A stretch of DNA of 64,000 bases from Scolanthus callimorphus (GCA_033964015.1 CM066912.1:9230015-9294014), one strand, 5' to 3'; positions 49,701 through 54,300 are shown, numbered from the stretch's first letter. Made by a program: numbers and translations. Notes: generated by a model not told the origin, from the sequence alone.

Positions 49701-51175
49701 ATAAAAATTATCAACCCACCTTACGGTATGCATCACATACTAATATCATCTCATGTAGAAGTTTTCCATCTGACCCTGTCTTAGGAATAATCTCCCAGAA
49801 TATGAGAAGCAACTTCTTGATGGTGTGATCTTGCAGCGGCATTAGAAACTTGATGACAGTCATTAACAAGGATGGCATTTTCTCTCCATTGAGAATTAGC
49901 TGGATCACCTTCTTAAGTGTTTCTGTTTTGACACGGATATCACCTTTTTCTGAACAAAACAGAGAGATATTTGTATTGTAAGTTGCTGTATCAGGTATGT
50001 AGGTAGATGTGTGTACTGTGTAGTGCCATCAGAATGTTTTTAAGCAGGCAGTTATTCAAAAAAGTAGCTGGCCCCATTAGGCCAAGTAAGTAAATATATA
50101 TGTTTATCGTCCCCGCCTGCATCGTTTTTTGGAGCCGCATCCTTTTTTTCTTTTATTTTCACAAATTCTCTCCAAAACGAAGTCAAATGTCACAAGCAGT
50201 CAAAACTGCTTTGAAATGTGGCTTTAATGAGCATGGAAATGCTTTATATGAACATATAGATTGCCCTTAAGAATAGTTAATGGGCATAAACCAATAAAAC
50301 AAGGCATAAACAAGGAGCAAAAATAAATAAAAAATAAAAAGGGCCACATGGACACTTTTTTAGAAAGCTCAGGACGATAAACATGTTTATGTTTTACTTG
50401 GCCTTAATGGCTAATTTCTGTGGCTTGCTGCCTTTTTGTTTTTATACAGTGCTCAATCTAAACTTTTTGTCAAGTAGTGGCACAGATAATTCTAGCTGTT
50501 TGAACAAAAACTCATGAAAACAAAGATGAAAAATAGCAAGAAAAACGTTAATTATTATATTGTTGATTATCTGTTTAGGGACGTCGACCTTAGGACTTTG
50601 GAAACCCAGAAAAAATACTGGGATTTCAGGCAAAATACAAAGGTTAAACAGTATGAGAAAATTCCAAGAAAGAAAACAGGAGAAATACAGTAAATATATA
50701 TGGCAGTTCAGTGCAGGGAGACTCCTGGCAAAACCGGGAGAGTTGATGTCTCTGTCTGTTTATACTTATAAATACCCTTGTAGTTGCAATAGGAGCAAGA
50801 ATGACTTATTTCCACGCTCATTTTCTTGTTATACACAGATCAACAGCCCGGGAGGACTGGTGTCTTTCAAAGTAGCGGAAGAAATTGATATACAATTACG
50901 GTATGTTTGCTATAATTTGTTAAAAACTGATAGCAATAAATCAGCTCTTAAATACACTAAGTTTAGCTACTTCGTACTCTGTCAAATGAGAATTAAACTA
51001 AAGCTATAACTGCATCAGTTCACCTTTGGGTTTTGCAAAGGACGTGTGTGGTTTTGCATCACATTTTTGCATCAAACTTACCGATATCTTCTTTTAATTT
51101 TTGCTCCGTCGGAGGCTCCGATTCATTCAGAATATTGATGAGAGTGTAACACGGTAGTTCTGCCGCCGTAGTCAT
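12314..51175 (-). CDS. COPB1: Coatomer subunit beta (beta-COP), complete, 25 coding exons
   Basis: Beta-COP is a core subunit of the COPI coat that drives Golgi-to-ER and intra-Golgi vesicle traffic. Exons, listed 5' to 3' on the - strand: 51082-51175, 49720-49949, 44898-44960, 41639-41745, 40814-41021, 40028-40165, 39452-39571, 39144-39251, 38659-38736, 37704-37772, 31424-31569, 30806-30954, 28914-29049, 27565-27685, 26634-26705, 25536-25694, 24925-25014, 21738-21821, 21006-21150, 20509-20576, 19332-19383, 17705-17850, 16949-17038, 15314-15466, 12314-12382. All have GT donors and AG acceptors with matching phases. They total 2895 nt, i.e. 964 residues plus stop (human is about 953). The order follows the family: N-terminal adaptin-like alpha-solenoid (~20-530), linker, beta-COP C-terminal domain (~670-810) and appendage platform (~815-945). 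The ATG lies in [15 protein letters not shown], matching the family start. The tail DKINLSQKK is also conserved. Confidence 0.97.
12486..12824. mobile_element. Hairpin MITE, copy 1 (COPB1 intron 24)
   Basis: The left part is a ~140 bp palindrome whose stem reads ACACGGTGGC then GAAGATATGAGTTTTATTTTC. A right part follows, ending CACTCGTGTCTATATAATAA. The same 335 bp recurs at 14061-14395 with only a few differences, so the unit is mobile rather than local. Confidence 0.75.
12910..12965. repeat. Short hairpin
   Basis: Arms CAATTATTCGCACTCAGGC and GCCTGAGTGCAAATAATTG enclose a 13 bp loop. It may be a MITE remnant. Confidence 0.6.
13763..13915. mobile_element. Near-perfect ~75 bp-arm palindrome
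   Basis: The outer arms AGGACTCCATGCTTGTCCAA and TTGGACAGCATGGAGTCCT continue almost without mismatch to a centre near 13838. Further CCAATTA or TAATTGG motifs lie at 13650-13720, suggesting a larger decayed element. Confidence 0.75.
14061..14395. mobile_element. Hairpin MITE, copy 2 (COPB1 intron 24)
   Basis: This is a direct-orientation copy of the unit at 12486-12824, with the same TTACACGGTGGCGCGAAG start and palindrome. Both give the same spurious - strand ORF ([20 protein letters not shown]), which is not a gene. Confidence 0.75.
15314..15466 (-). CDS. COPB1: COPB1 exon 24
   Basis: 51 codons, [20 protein letters not shown] to RIRAKSQ|GTCAGT, acceptor TCTACAG|. If the intron were retained the frame would run 23 more codons to a stop at 15242; the conserved exon 25 makes splicing the better reading. 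Confidence 0.95.
15467..15900. repeat. ~126 bp tandem repeat in COPB1 intron 23
   Basis: About three units contain TAGTCCTTACCCTAGGGACA, AAATTAGCCACTACCC and GTTACACTAGCAGAGT. The array begins ~40 bp upstream of exon 24, so the acceptor region itself borders it. Confidence 0.85.
15900..16948. repeat. CAA-rich minisatellite carrying copies of the exon 23 donor junction
   Basis: Six units of ~140-190 bp are built from CAACAACAA tracts. Each contains a copy of the end of exon 23 plus its splice donor: CTTACCTTCTC on the + strand near 16117, 16289, 16458, 16616 and 16807, and a TTCACCTTCTC variant near 15971. The authentic junction is at 16944-16952. On the - strand most copies read TGTGCAG, an 18 nt remnant like TATCTCACGCCTGAGAAG, then GTAAGC. 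Confidence 0.9.
16949..17038 (-). CDS. COPB1: COPB1 exon 23
   Basis: 30 codons, [20 protein letters not shown] to NMQCLTPEK between TTTGCAG| and GAGAAA|GTAAGC. Its last ~25 nt and its donor recur six times in the following intron. Confidence 0.95.
17179..17290. mobile_element. Small palindromic MITE (COPB1 intron 22)
   Basis: The termini CTACCCTGGGTACCAGAGTC and CCTCTGGGACCCAGGGTAG are inverted, with inner AAGCTTCAC and GTGAAGCTT. It is about 112 bp with no ORF. Confidence 0.65.
17424..17632. mobile_element. Palindromic MITE (COPB1 intron 22)
   Basis: The inverted arms contain AAAGAGACTCTCGCAAAGAG and its mirror, then AACATTCC(A/G)TACT, around a centre near 17530. There is no coding potential. 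Confidence 0.7.
17705..17850 (-). CDS. COPB1: COPB1 exon 22
   Basis: [20 protein letters not shown] and DAEFRQMW-like [15 protein letters not shown] between CTCCCCAG| and |GTAACA. Confidence 0.96.
18420..18608. mobile_element. Palindromic element with ~80 bp arms (COPB1 intron 21)
   Basis: AACAAATGTCCTCTGATTTT is mirrored at the right end. Inner TACCACGGAATGACGTAATA pairs with its inverse across a CTCGGCTGCGCCTCGTGAG centre. A related TACCACGGAA motif lies at 18305. Confidence 0.75.
19332..19383 (-). CDS. COPB1: COPB1 exon 21
   Basis: A 52 nt exon, [17 protein letters not shown] plus one base, between TTGAATAG| and ATCG|GTATGT. Confidence 0.94.
20509..20576 (-). CDS. COPB1: COPB1 exon 20
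   Basis: The phase-1 junction completes Gly, then [20 protein letters not shown] and IK|GTGAGT. Acceptor CTTGGCAG|. Confidence 0.95.
20655..20905. repeat. Minisatellite of ~22-26 bp (COPB1 intron 19)
   Basis: About ten imperfect copies of TTTACCCAGAAGGCTATG with variable tails. The open frame across it is a by-product of the repeat. Confidence 0.85.
21006..21150 (-). CDS. COPB1: COPB1 exon 19
   Basis: [20 protein letters not shown] and [20 protein letters not shown] between GCCACAG| and CTTG|GTAAGA. It begins the C-terminal beta-sandwich domain. Confidence 0.96.
21738..21821 (-). CDS. COPB1: COPB1 exon 18
   Basis: 28 codons, [20 protein letters not shown] to KLNK|GTCAAT. Acceptor GTGTTTTAG|. 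Confidence 0.93.
22012..24043. mobile_element. 2.03 kb non-autonomous DNA transposon, copy 1 (COPB1 intron 17)
   Basis: The termini GGCCTCGCGCACAATGTTGC and GCAACATCGTGCGCGAGGCC are inverted, and both sides carry TATT (22008-22011 and 24044-24047). The left half is packed with TTTTTGCC motifs and the right half with GGCAAAAA, forming large subterminal arrays. There is no transposase ORF. A copy of very similar sequence lies at 60206-62273. Confidence 0.9.
24576..24875. mobile_element. MITE with GTTCACAC ends (COPB1 intron 17)
   Basis: AAGGTCCGTTCACACGGCG at the left is mirrored by CGCCGTGTGAACGGGCCTT at the right, with inner AGCTG(T/A)GAT-type matches. It is ~300 bp and non-coding. Confidence 0.75.
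24925..25014 (-). CDS. COPB1: COPB1 exon 17
   Basis: 30 codons, [20 protein letters not shown] to GITE|GTAGAA, acceptor TGTCCCAG|. It contains the family QADDPI(P/S)F motif. Confidence 0.94.
25536..25694 (-). CDS. COPB1: COPB1 exon 16
   Basis: 53 codons, opening [20 protein letters not shown] after CTCTCTAG| and ending QKVK|GTGAGC. The acceptor and first ~40 nt are the seed of the tandem array in the preceding intron. Confidence 0.95.
25695..26480. repeat. ~89 bp tandem array copied from the exon 16 acceptor junction
   Basis: Seven extra units lie in intron 15 at 87-91 bp spacing (GGTCTAGAG or variant near 25781, 25872, 25961, 26048, 26135, 26224 and 26464). On the - strand each carries CTCTCTAG|ACCATCAC and GATGATGATGTTGACC, i.e. 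the exon 16 acceptor and its first codons. In one unit (near 25781) the AG is lost. The last two units are separated by a 149 bp MITE. Confidence 0.92.
26251..26399. mobile_element. Tc1/mariner-like MITE inside the exon-16 array
   Basis: The termini CACCCAATTCAAAAAAGGTT and AACCTTTTCTGAATTAGGTG are flanked by TA on both sides. Neighbouring tandem units show the uninterrupted site (CACATATAAACAATGATGG), which proves the insertion. Confidence 0.85.
26634..26705 (-). CDS. COPB1: COPB1 exon 15
   Basis: 24 codons ([20 protein letters not shown] and LPKK) between TTATGCAG| and |GTAAAG. The longer ORF spanning this site is in another frame and is spurious. Confidence 0.94.
27565..27685 (-). CDS. 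COPB1: COPB1 exon 14
   Basis: [20 protein letters not shown] follows the acceptor TTTTTCAG|. The exon ends at RQN|GTGAGT in phase 0. Confidence 0.95.
27947..28171. mobile_element. MITE with CCGTTCACACGA ends (COPB1 intron 13)
   Basis: AGACCCCGTTCACACGATAC at the left mirrors CTCGTGTGAACAGGGTCT at the right. Inner CCGGTAC or GTACCGG motifs repeat. No ORF. Confidence 0.75.
28590..28622. repeat. Homopolymer C tract
   Basis: About 30 consecutive C between GCCACC and ACCC. Length may be unreliable in assembly. A similar G tract lies at 37615-37633. Confidence 0.8.
28914..29049 (-). CDS. COPB1: COPB1 exon 13 (linker)
   Basis: A low-conservation linker between GTTATTCCAG| and AAGAG|GTCAGT, reading [20 protein letters not shown] and YASQSAF. 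The match is weaker than for the other exons, but the YA(S/T)QSA motif and the phase fit. Confidence 0.9.
29069..29293. mobile_element. MITE with TTAT target duplication (copy 2, COPB1 intron 12)
   Basis: A 225 bp inverted relative of 4791-5016, with termini AGAGCCTGTGTCAGCC and GACTAGGGCTCT and flanking TTAT (29065-29068 and 29294-29297). Its edge is only ~19 nt from exon 13, so it must contribute the branch-point region of that acceptor. Confidence 0.8.
30003..30775 (-). pseudogene. 5'-truncated LINE (CR1/L2-like) 3' end in COPB1 intron 12
   Basis: On the - strand, frames with shifts encode typical RT C-terminal text: [40 protein letters not shown] and, further on, [17 protein letters not shown] and [13 protein letters not shown]. 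The element ends near 30003 in a TATTGTATTG microsatellite tail. Frameshifts and stops make it non-functional. It begins ~30 bp past the exon 12 donor. Confidence 0.8.
30806..30954 (-). CDS. COPB1: COPB1 exon 12
   Basis: The acceptor is CTTTCCAG| and the donor GAAG|GTGGGT. It encodes [20 protein letters not shown] and [12 protein letters not shown]. It is the 3' end of the adaptin-like region. Confidence 0.94.
31424..31569 (-). CDS. COPB1: COPB1 exon 11
   Basis: The acceptor is TTTGCAG| and the donor GTCAA|GTAAGA (phase 2). It contains [20 protein letters not shown] and FHMIKTV. Confidence 0.95.
31628..31843. mobile_element. CAGGG-ended MITE A (COPB1 intron 10)
   Basis: The termini CAGGGCTGGAAA and TTTCCAGCCCTG enclose 216 bp with recurring TTTAGTCGCC or GGTCGCC motifs. 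A sister copy lies at 38423-38639. Terminal sequence suggests hAT-like; the target duplication is unclear. Confidence 0.7.
31964..32190 (-). repeat. 3' LTR of the Gypsy element
   Basis: 227 bp, boundary TGTCACGACCGGAG to ATTCGTCACA on the + strand. Matches the other LTR base for base. Confidence 0.95.
32242..36837 (-). CDS. Gag-Pol polyprotein (PR-IN-RT-RH), 1531 aa
   Basis: A single ORF with no internal stop. In order it contains: a Glu/Arg-rich coiled coil (~85-165), a Gag-like region, a CX2CX4HX4C zinc knuckle (387-400), an aspartic protease LDSG (437-440), the integrase HHCC (H691/H698, C728/C731), the DDE core (D761, D820, E856; D-35-E spacing) and a GPY-type C-terminal module (~993-1012), then reverse transcriptase with YMDD (1265-1268) and RNase H (D1416, E1456, D1483). 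In normal Ty3/Gypsy elements integrase follows RNase H; here it precedes RT as in Copia. That order defines the Gmr1-like group, known from fish, sea urchins and other animals. RT sequence ([16 protein letters not shown]) is clearly Gypsy type. All catalytic residues listed are present. Confidence 0.95.
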   Translation of the reverse strand: MVFKRTFVESLHKNSRVNKPTLIKEKMSGDKKSKTRSGKEFKGKSEYSDSEDELEEFKFSEMKSEATTTSGEFGKCMELLTNFMIIQEKKREEQRMEDRERLERLELQRLEEKERYERERREERERFEKIESLREVERREERERIERLERAHQAELKKLSEVIKLKDTGIPKLGPTDDIEHFLTTFERTAATYDWPKDKWVVKLAPQLSGKAQAAYAAMSTTEMNNYDKVKEAILKRYDITEETYRQRFRSTKKTREESYKEMYVKLEDLFKKWTKPDKKTASELSDVIIMEQMIDAMSPGVQIWVREHKPKTGLEAAALADDYQDARKGLPNDFIRRTAPVDKLTTPNQNTPKEPQDPEKNTASKPPLEVKSTWTNRPSDRPPIRCRGCNEEGHIERFCTNKSKKTGYLSEKSGKRVSQEFIVNGKIDGHSAEIVLDSGCDMTLVHSSFVNPSKVNNEKKTQFRCIHDHQQSYATAQVTIEINSQPHRVTVGVSNDLPRHALLGKDFPAFVDLIKEVRREQINDGLVMTRAQSKNEKEKQECEEKEQAEYEAERNRLPEQGDDEDDDFLRQFKDLDTQVFRDGPFKQKIRKSRSTKRKERKTYFDVQEESLQCEEVIDLGPDQIRDLQKSDKTLDVLRLQASKQQSTDTVQIVFKDDIMYRHVFKEGLEEPIEQLVLPEQCRRDVLHVSHDIPLAGHLGRKKTLSRIKQRFYWPKMSKEVAEYCKTCETCQKTSKHNTKFRAPMEPTPIIEEPFTRIAMDIIGPMTRSKSGNAYVLVICDYATRYPEAVPLRSIGAKKIVNELVKLFSRVGVPREILTDKGSNFTSKLLKRIYKLLYIRGITTSPYHPQTDGLVERFNGTLKEMIRKFIESEPRIWDELLPYLLFAYREVPQESTGFSPFELIYAWNVRGPLDVMKEMWTGTISGPKNVVTHVLNIRDRLKRMTELVRENMEIAQKKQKGVYDSKAKPREFAPGQEVLLLLPSSKNPLEAKWQGPYKVKRKVGPVDYEIEMSDKRAKSKVYHVNLLKEFNRREAHALIGITVVDADKEGEDNDVTWTTEDEDATEFDLGCSLSEGRKKELSALLNKYRLVLSNKPGKTTVIEHDIKLKDDAVPVKQRPYPVPQAKRNKVREEVEMMLDLGVIEESNSPWSSPYVMVPKPDGTMRFCANYKKLNSMSKFDAYPMPRVEEIIGRLGSSQFITKLDLCKGYWQVPLSEHSKEYTAFSTPTGLYQFRYLPFGLHGAPATFQRMVDRLLKGKEGYAAAYMDDIVIFSDTWEEHLDNLEDVLKTLREADLTVKPSKCSFAQEQVNYLGYVVGSGVLEPQQTKIQAIVEWKHPTTKTQVKSFLGLTGYYRKFVKSYAQVAAPLTDLTKKDQPENVVWTSECEEAFRTLKVALCSKPILRTPDFEKEFVLQTDASDRGLGAVLSQNDDDGNDHPVLYLSRKLLPREQNYPVIEKECLAIKWAICSLQYYLLGRKFTIMTDHQPLKWLNEMKDTNKRLTRWSLDLQPYCFEVIHREGSSNGNADGLSRV
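36854..37080 (-). repeat. 5' LTR of the Gypsy element
   Basis: 227 bp, identical to 31964-32190. It should contain the element promoter. Flanked outside by ATTG. Confidence 0.95.
37704..37772 (-). CDS. COPB1: COPB1 exon 10
   Basis: A 69 nt exon that is easy to miss: [20 protein letters not shown] plus VPL, between ATCTTCAG| and |GTAAGC. It fills exactly the 23-residue gap that the family predicts between exons 9 and 11. The 5.1 kb Gypsy insertion lies in the intron that follows. Confidence 0.94.
37981..38365 (-). mobile_element. tRNA-derived SINE, copy 1 (COPB1 intron 9)
   Basis: On the - strand the head near 38362-38285 has an A box-like TTAGCGCATTGGTAGAGCG and a B box-like GAGTTCAAACCCC, but no matching acceptor stem, so it is not a tRNA gene. 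A ~300 bp body follows, ending near AAGCGCTTAGAG. The same head and body recur at 43655-44060. Confidence 0.75.
38423..38639. mobile_element. CAGGG-ended MITE B (COPB1 intron 9)
   Basis: The termini CAGGGCCAGAC and GTGTCGGGCCCTG, inner TTTAGTCGCC repeats, and TCTAC flanking both sides (38418-38422 and 38640-38644). It is 217 bp, related to 31628-31843, and lies 20 bp past the exon 9 donor. Confidence 0.75.
38659..38736 (-). CDS. COPB1: COPB1 exon 9
   Basis: 26 codons ([12 protein letters not shown] to GSYRQ) between TTTTCAG| and |GTACATG. A small CAGGG-ended MITE ends only ~20 bp past the donor. Confidence 0.94.
38765..38885. repeat. Palindromic MITE remnant (COPB1 intron 8)
   Basis: TATGATGTGGAGAATTATT and AATAATTCTCCACATCATA are inverted around a centre near 38826, with inner ATCGAGG and CCTCGAG. 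Confidence 0.7.
39144..39251 (-). CDS. COPB1: COPB1 exon 8
   Basis: 36 codons, [20 protein letters not shown] and on to SRNIHE|GTAATG. Acceptor TGTTACAG|. Confidence 0.95.
39452..39571 (-). CDS. COPB1: COPB1 exon 7
   Basis: 40 codons, [20 protein letters not shown] and on to KVLQ|GTAGGC. Acceptor TGATTTCAG|. Confidence 0.95.
40028..40165 (-). CDS. COPB1: COPB1 exon 6
   Basis: 46 codons in phase 0, opening [20 protein letters not shown] and ending [13 protein letters not shown]. Confidence 0.95.
40814..41021 (-). CDS. COPB1: COPB1 exon 5
   Basis: The acceptor is TTTTCCAG|G and the donor AAG|GTCAGT. It covers residues 165-234, with [20 protein letters not shown] and [11 protein letters not shown]. 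Confidence 0.95.
41639..41745 (-). CDS. COPB1: COPB1 exon 4
   Basis: The exon opens [18 protein letters not shown] after CTTCAG| and ends at TATAA|GTAAGT in phase 2. It includes the conserved [14 protein letters not shown] segment. Confidence 0.94.
42180..43561. mobile_element. CAGGGCCCG-ended DNA transposon, inner nested copy
   Basis: A 1382 bp element with the same termini and CAATAG duplicated at 42174-42179 and 43562-43567. It lies entirely within the outer copy and itself carries a 394 bp TA-flanked MITE. Confidence 0.9.
42847..43240. mobile_element. Tc1/mariner-like MITE nested in the inner transposon
   Basis: Inverted repeats of ~57 bp start CCGTCGATTTCATCTAAGCG, flanked by TA. The related copy at 45988-47415 has the empty site (AAAATATCCAAAGCG near 47030), which confirms the insertion and its exact ends. 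Confidence 0.88.
43655..44060 (-). mobile_element. tRNA-derived SINE, copy 2 (inside the outer transposon)
   Basis: The - strand tRNA-like head (GAGTTCAAACCCTGG, GTAGAGCGCCGGGC) lies at ~43985-44058. The body matches 38000-38280 and the tail ends AAGCGCTATATAAGC followed by a TTA-repeat. The duplicated flank is approximately TATTTT. Confidence 0.78.
44898..44960 (-). CDS. COPB1: COPB1 exon 3
   Basis: This 63 nt exon reads [20 protein letters not shown] plus K, in phase 0 at both ends. The acceptor is TGTACAG| and the donor AAG|GTATGC. Confidence 0.95.
45988..47415. mobile_element. CAGGGCCCG-ended DNA transposon, third copy (COPB1 intron 2)
   Basis: 1428 bp with TATTCT duplicated at 45982-45987 and 47416-47421. 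It shares internal sequence with the copies in intron 3 and carries its own ~210 bp insertion near 46771-46982. Confidence 0.9.
46771..46982 (-). mobile_element. Short retroposon with TTA-repeat tail
   Basis: Comparison with 42790 shows an insertion between duplicated GACCG sequences. On the - strand its 3' end is AAAGCGCTATTG, then AGCGCTATATAAATG and a TTATTATTA tail. This resembles the tail of the SINE at 43655. Confidence 0.65.
47422..49719 (-). other. Rest of COPB1 intron 2; small palindromes only
   Basis: No exon seen. An inverted repeat at about 48755-48880 pairs TTTTTTCTCGTCTTTGTATTTTGTC-like arms around CCCTAACGGG. Another AT-rich inverted repeat is near 49385-49515. Both look like MITE remnants. 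Confidence 0.5.
49720..49949 (-). CDS. COPB1: COPB1 exon 2
   Basis: The acceptor is TTCAG|AAAAAGG and the donor CGTAAG|GTGGG. It encodes residues ~32-108, including LPLQ-type solenoid text [17 protein letters not shown], and ends DAYRK. Confidence 0.95.
49950..51081 (-). other. COPB1 intron 1; nothing recognised
   Basis: A 1.1 kb AT-rich intron. The + strand 149-codon frame at 50560-51009 has no conserved motif or fitting splice context and is treated as chance. Confidence 0.5.
51082..51175 (-). CDS. COPB1: COPB1 exon 1 (start codon)
   Basis: ATG lies at 51173-51175 (- strand). The exon encodes residues 1-31 plus one base and ends GATATCG|GTAAG. It opens [15 protein letters not shown] like other beta-COPs. 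Confidence 0.95.
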
Positions 51176-51420
51176 GATTCAATCTCAGTGAGGACGAATT
51201 TTAGTGACCAAAATAACAGGAAAAATTGAAGAACACTCTTCAGTTTCTGCTCGATTCCAAGATGGTGGACAGTGTGACGTGTCGTGTCATTCTTGGACAT
51301 GCGCGGTTCGAGCAATGCCACAGGGAGCCCGTACTCGCAGCGCGCAAGCAGTACGTCGAAAAAGTCATCCAGGTGCCCATCTGTTTGATTTGTTGCAAAA
51401 GTAGTTGTCGTCCAGCGCAG
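51176..51420 (-). promoter_or_regulatory. COPB1 5' UTR and candidate promoter
   Basis: The sequence directly upstream of the ATG contains a YY1-like AAGATGGTGG at 51259-51268 and TGACGTGTCGTGTCA beside it, with no TATA box, as expected of a housekeeping promoter. The + strand frame from 51264 (MVDSVTCRVILGHARFEQCH and on) could be a divergent first exon ending at CAG|GTGCCC, but it matches nothing I recognise. The start site is not determined. Confidence 0.4.
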
Positions 51421-51470
51421 ATGGACCGTTGAGAAATTTATTGTAAACCATAGTATTTTCTTTTGCGGCG

Positions 51471-52600
51471 TTGACAAAACCTGGATCGGATTGGATCGGA
51501 CGGACGGACCGGACCGGATCGGATCAGCCCTTTCCTTTTTTTCCGTCGTCCACCAAATGAATAAAGTTGCCTTGTGGGCAAAGAGGTACAGAAAATGATT
51601 CATCAAAGGGAATTGACAACTGGTTAAGGTCAGTCCCCTGCACTCTGGCCCTAAGAGAGTATTATTATTTTTTTATAACTATTGCACCAAAGAATGCGAT
51701 CAACAAAACGCCACATTTTGAAAATACTGTACGTTATTTTCAGTAGACCTGCACCCCATTTAACCTGCACCTGCACTGCATTTAACCGTGTCATAGTGCG
51801 TAACTTATCCTTAATAAAATACCTTTAAAATAAGCTTTATATGGGGTGTACTTTACACGAAACTACGTATTATACGCAGTCTTTTGCATAAGAACCTAAA
51901 GTAATGATTTATGTTAAAAAAGTGCTTTTTGGTCTAATGAGTTGTATGATGTAAGAGAAGGAAAAACCAAAACAGAAACGCAAAATTTGCCAACGTTTTT
52001 CGGACCTTTATTTCGGTCCTTCATCAAGGCGACTAAGTCCGTTACAGAAATCAGGTATATATACACAAATGCCAGCGCGCACATGGTTGCGTGCGACACA
52101 AACAAGATAGAGAATACGGGAGTTCTAGAGTTCTTCTCTGATATTCAGGCCATTTGGGGCCATGGCTTTCAGTGTGTTCATCCAATAGTAACATTTAATT
52201 TTCAGATCTTTCAGAGTGTGTTCCCCGTTGTTTGTGTTGAAATGGGCCGCAACGGGGTTAGTATCAGCATATTTGGCATAGTTCTTAATAGTGCACTTAT
52301 GTGTGCGAAAGCGTGCGTGTAGAGAGCAGCTCGTTTCCCCAACGTACTGCTTTCGCATCTCTGGCAGGTAATGAGGTACACAACGTTTTCGCTTTGCAGT
52401 TCAGCTGGCTGTTGATGTTGATGTACAGGGTTGAAATGTGTTTTTTTTTTTTTTTCACAACCTGAAGAAGATCGGTAATGGCCGATCGAAAATATCGGAA
52501 TTTAAGTTGTTCGTCGACCGTTCATTATAATATATTTTTTAATGTGGACGGAAAAAAACAGTAGTACCGGATCCGGTCCGATCCGGTTCTGGTTTGTCAA
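51471..52600. mobile_element. 1.1 kb element with GGATCGG-rich inverted ends
   Basis: The left TTGACAAAACCTGGATCGG and right CCGGTTCTGGTTTGTCAA ends are imperfect inverses, with GGATCGGA-type repeats just inside both. It encloses the GIY-YIG fragment. Whether the ends belong to one transposon or to chance-paired repeats is unsettled. Confidence 0.5.
51950..52445 (-). pseudogene. GIY-YIG endonuclease fragment of a Penelope-like retroelement
   Basis: - strand text ENVVYLITCQRC, then after a one-base frameshift KQYVGETSCSLHARFRTHKC and NPVAAHFNTN. This is the Y-V-G-x-T form of the GIY-YIG domain fused to Penelope-like reverse transcriptases. The RT portion is missing. Downstream lies CCTTGATGAAGGACCGAAAT with a GGTCC GAAA partner, a shape like a degenerate hammerhead core. 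Confidence 0.65.
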
Positions 52601-54300
52601 AGCCACAGAGCGGGCAATGTTTTACATTGAATGTGATACCGTGAATGTTATATTGTTAGCGGAGCTTCCTAGCGGTTGAAGGCCACAGAGCGGAGCACCG
52701 TAGCTAAGAAAAAAGCGTGCAAAATGAAATACACAGGGTACGGCGAGTCTAAAATGATCGCAAAGAACAGTAGCGCATGTTAGGAAAGGGTACCCAAAAT
52801 AAAAAATGCTCACGTGAAAGACTTCAGGAAACTCAAATATGGTCTTGTGTGATTCTGCTTATAGCGGAGCCCCATAGCTACATGCAGGAGGAATGGAAAC
52901 AACACAAAAGTGTAATGCATCGACCTGTTTTGTCGTGGACTTCTGGTTTGTGCGTGCGTTCGCTCGTTCCTCCGACGTCACACAGGCAACCCACCAAGTT
53001 TCGTTGTTGGCCACGATTGCGTGAGTTCTGGGGGGGGATGACTTTTTAAGTAGCGAGTCCTTTCCCTAAACTATATTGGTCAAACTAGCATTAAATTTAT
53101 ATCTTCTATCATTGTTGTCTCTATTGTCTATTGATTGCAGTTTTTCTTGGGAGTTCTTTAGCTTTTGCAGCTTTTCTTAAGCGAAAATACAGGATGAACG
53201 GGACCAGAAACAGATAATTAAATCTGTCTACATTCACAATATTGTAATTTCGGTAAAGTTAATAACACTTAATATCACTTTGTCATCAGTTTTGAATTTA
53301 AAATCTAGTCGAATTTTGGTAAAGACGGTTTCTTGTAAGGAGTCGCGACGAACACATAGTTCATCAAAAGGCAAAGACACGTCCGCAGTTGGGTGTGCCG
53401 AACATTCTCAACTGAGGTTTCTTTACAAAGCAAAGAAAACTCTTTTTATTTGAGGAATTTCTATTTAGTCATCGAAATGAAAGAAATGACGTTATTATAA
53501 TCTGATCTTTATCAAAGTCTGTCCCTTCTGTCAGATGGGCAAAGCTCGTTCAAAATCAATCAGTAAACGTATTCCTTAAAAAGACCGCGGGAGTTATGAC
53601 GGCATTTATCTCATTGCGAAGGCTGCACAAATTAGTTGCAAAATGTTGAAAATAAATACAAGAGGATTACAGAGGAGGATGCATGGAGGATTAGCACTGA
53701 CAGGGGCGGATCCAGGAATTTCAGAAGGTGGGGGGGAGGGGGTAGTAAAAAAGGGACGAAAATTTTCAAATTTCCCAGCAAATACAGTAAATGTATGGGA
53801 AAATTCAGGCTCCCGAATCAGAATTGCTTGTAGGACATGCAGCCATCCTCATTTGAATTGTATTTTACACCCGATAGTGAACATTGTAAACCACTTTCGA
53901 AAAAAGGCCAAACTGATCATGAATTGCCCTGCCTCCCGCGACTTCAAGAAAATAAGGCCTTTGTCATGCTCTGCCTAGCTCTACGCTCTGTCAGGTACCG
54001 CAATCGTTTACCATGGTTACAAAATTTGTCAAACGAACTGTCTCAACTCGAGGAACAACCTTAACGAATAACTGTTTGTGCTAGATATTTGCTATTCCTT
54101 AAAGCAGTTTTTTGTTTTGTTTTAGCATGTTTTGCACTTAGACCGACATGCCTTTAGTGCCCTGAGCTCCAAGTGCCCCATCACCACCAGTAAAAGCCAA
54201 TTCTGGCTCCTGTGACCCCATGGTATATGCTACCCGAAGTAGGCTCGACTTGATTTCTAAAGTTGCGCGTGTCGTGTCGAACTCAATGCATACATTTCAG
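52601..54300. other. Gene-free stretch with diverged repeats
   Basis: 52640-53040 shares a module (GCAGAGCGGAGCACC or CACAGAGCGGAGCACC) with 37085-37330. 53700-53760 has a GGGGCGGATCCAGGAATTTC transposon-end motif followed by a G-rich run. No gene recognised. Confidence 0.45.

Noticed and set aside
50560..51009. 149-codon + strand ORF in COPB1 intron 1
   Set aside because: No recognisable domain, no good start or splice context, and it lies antisense within an intron.
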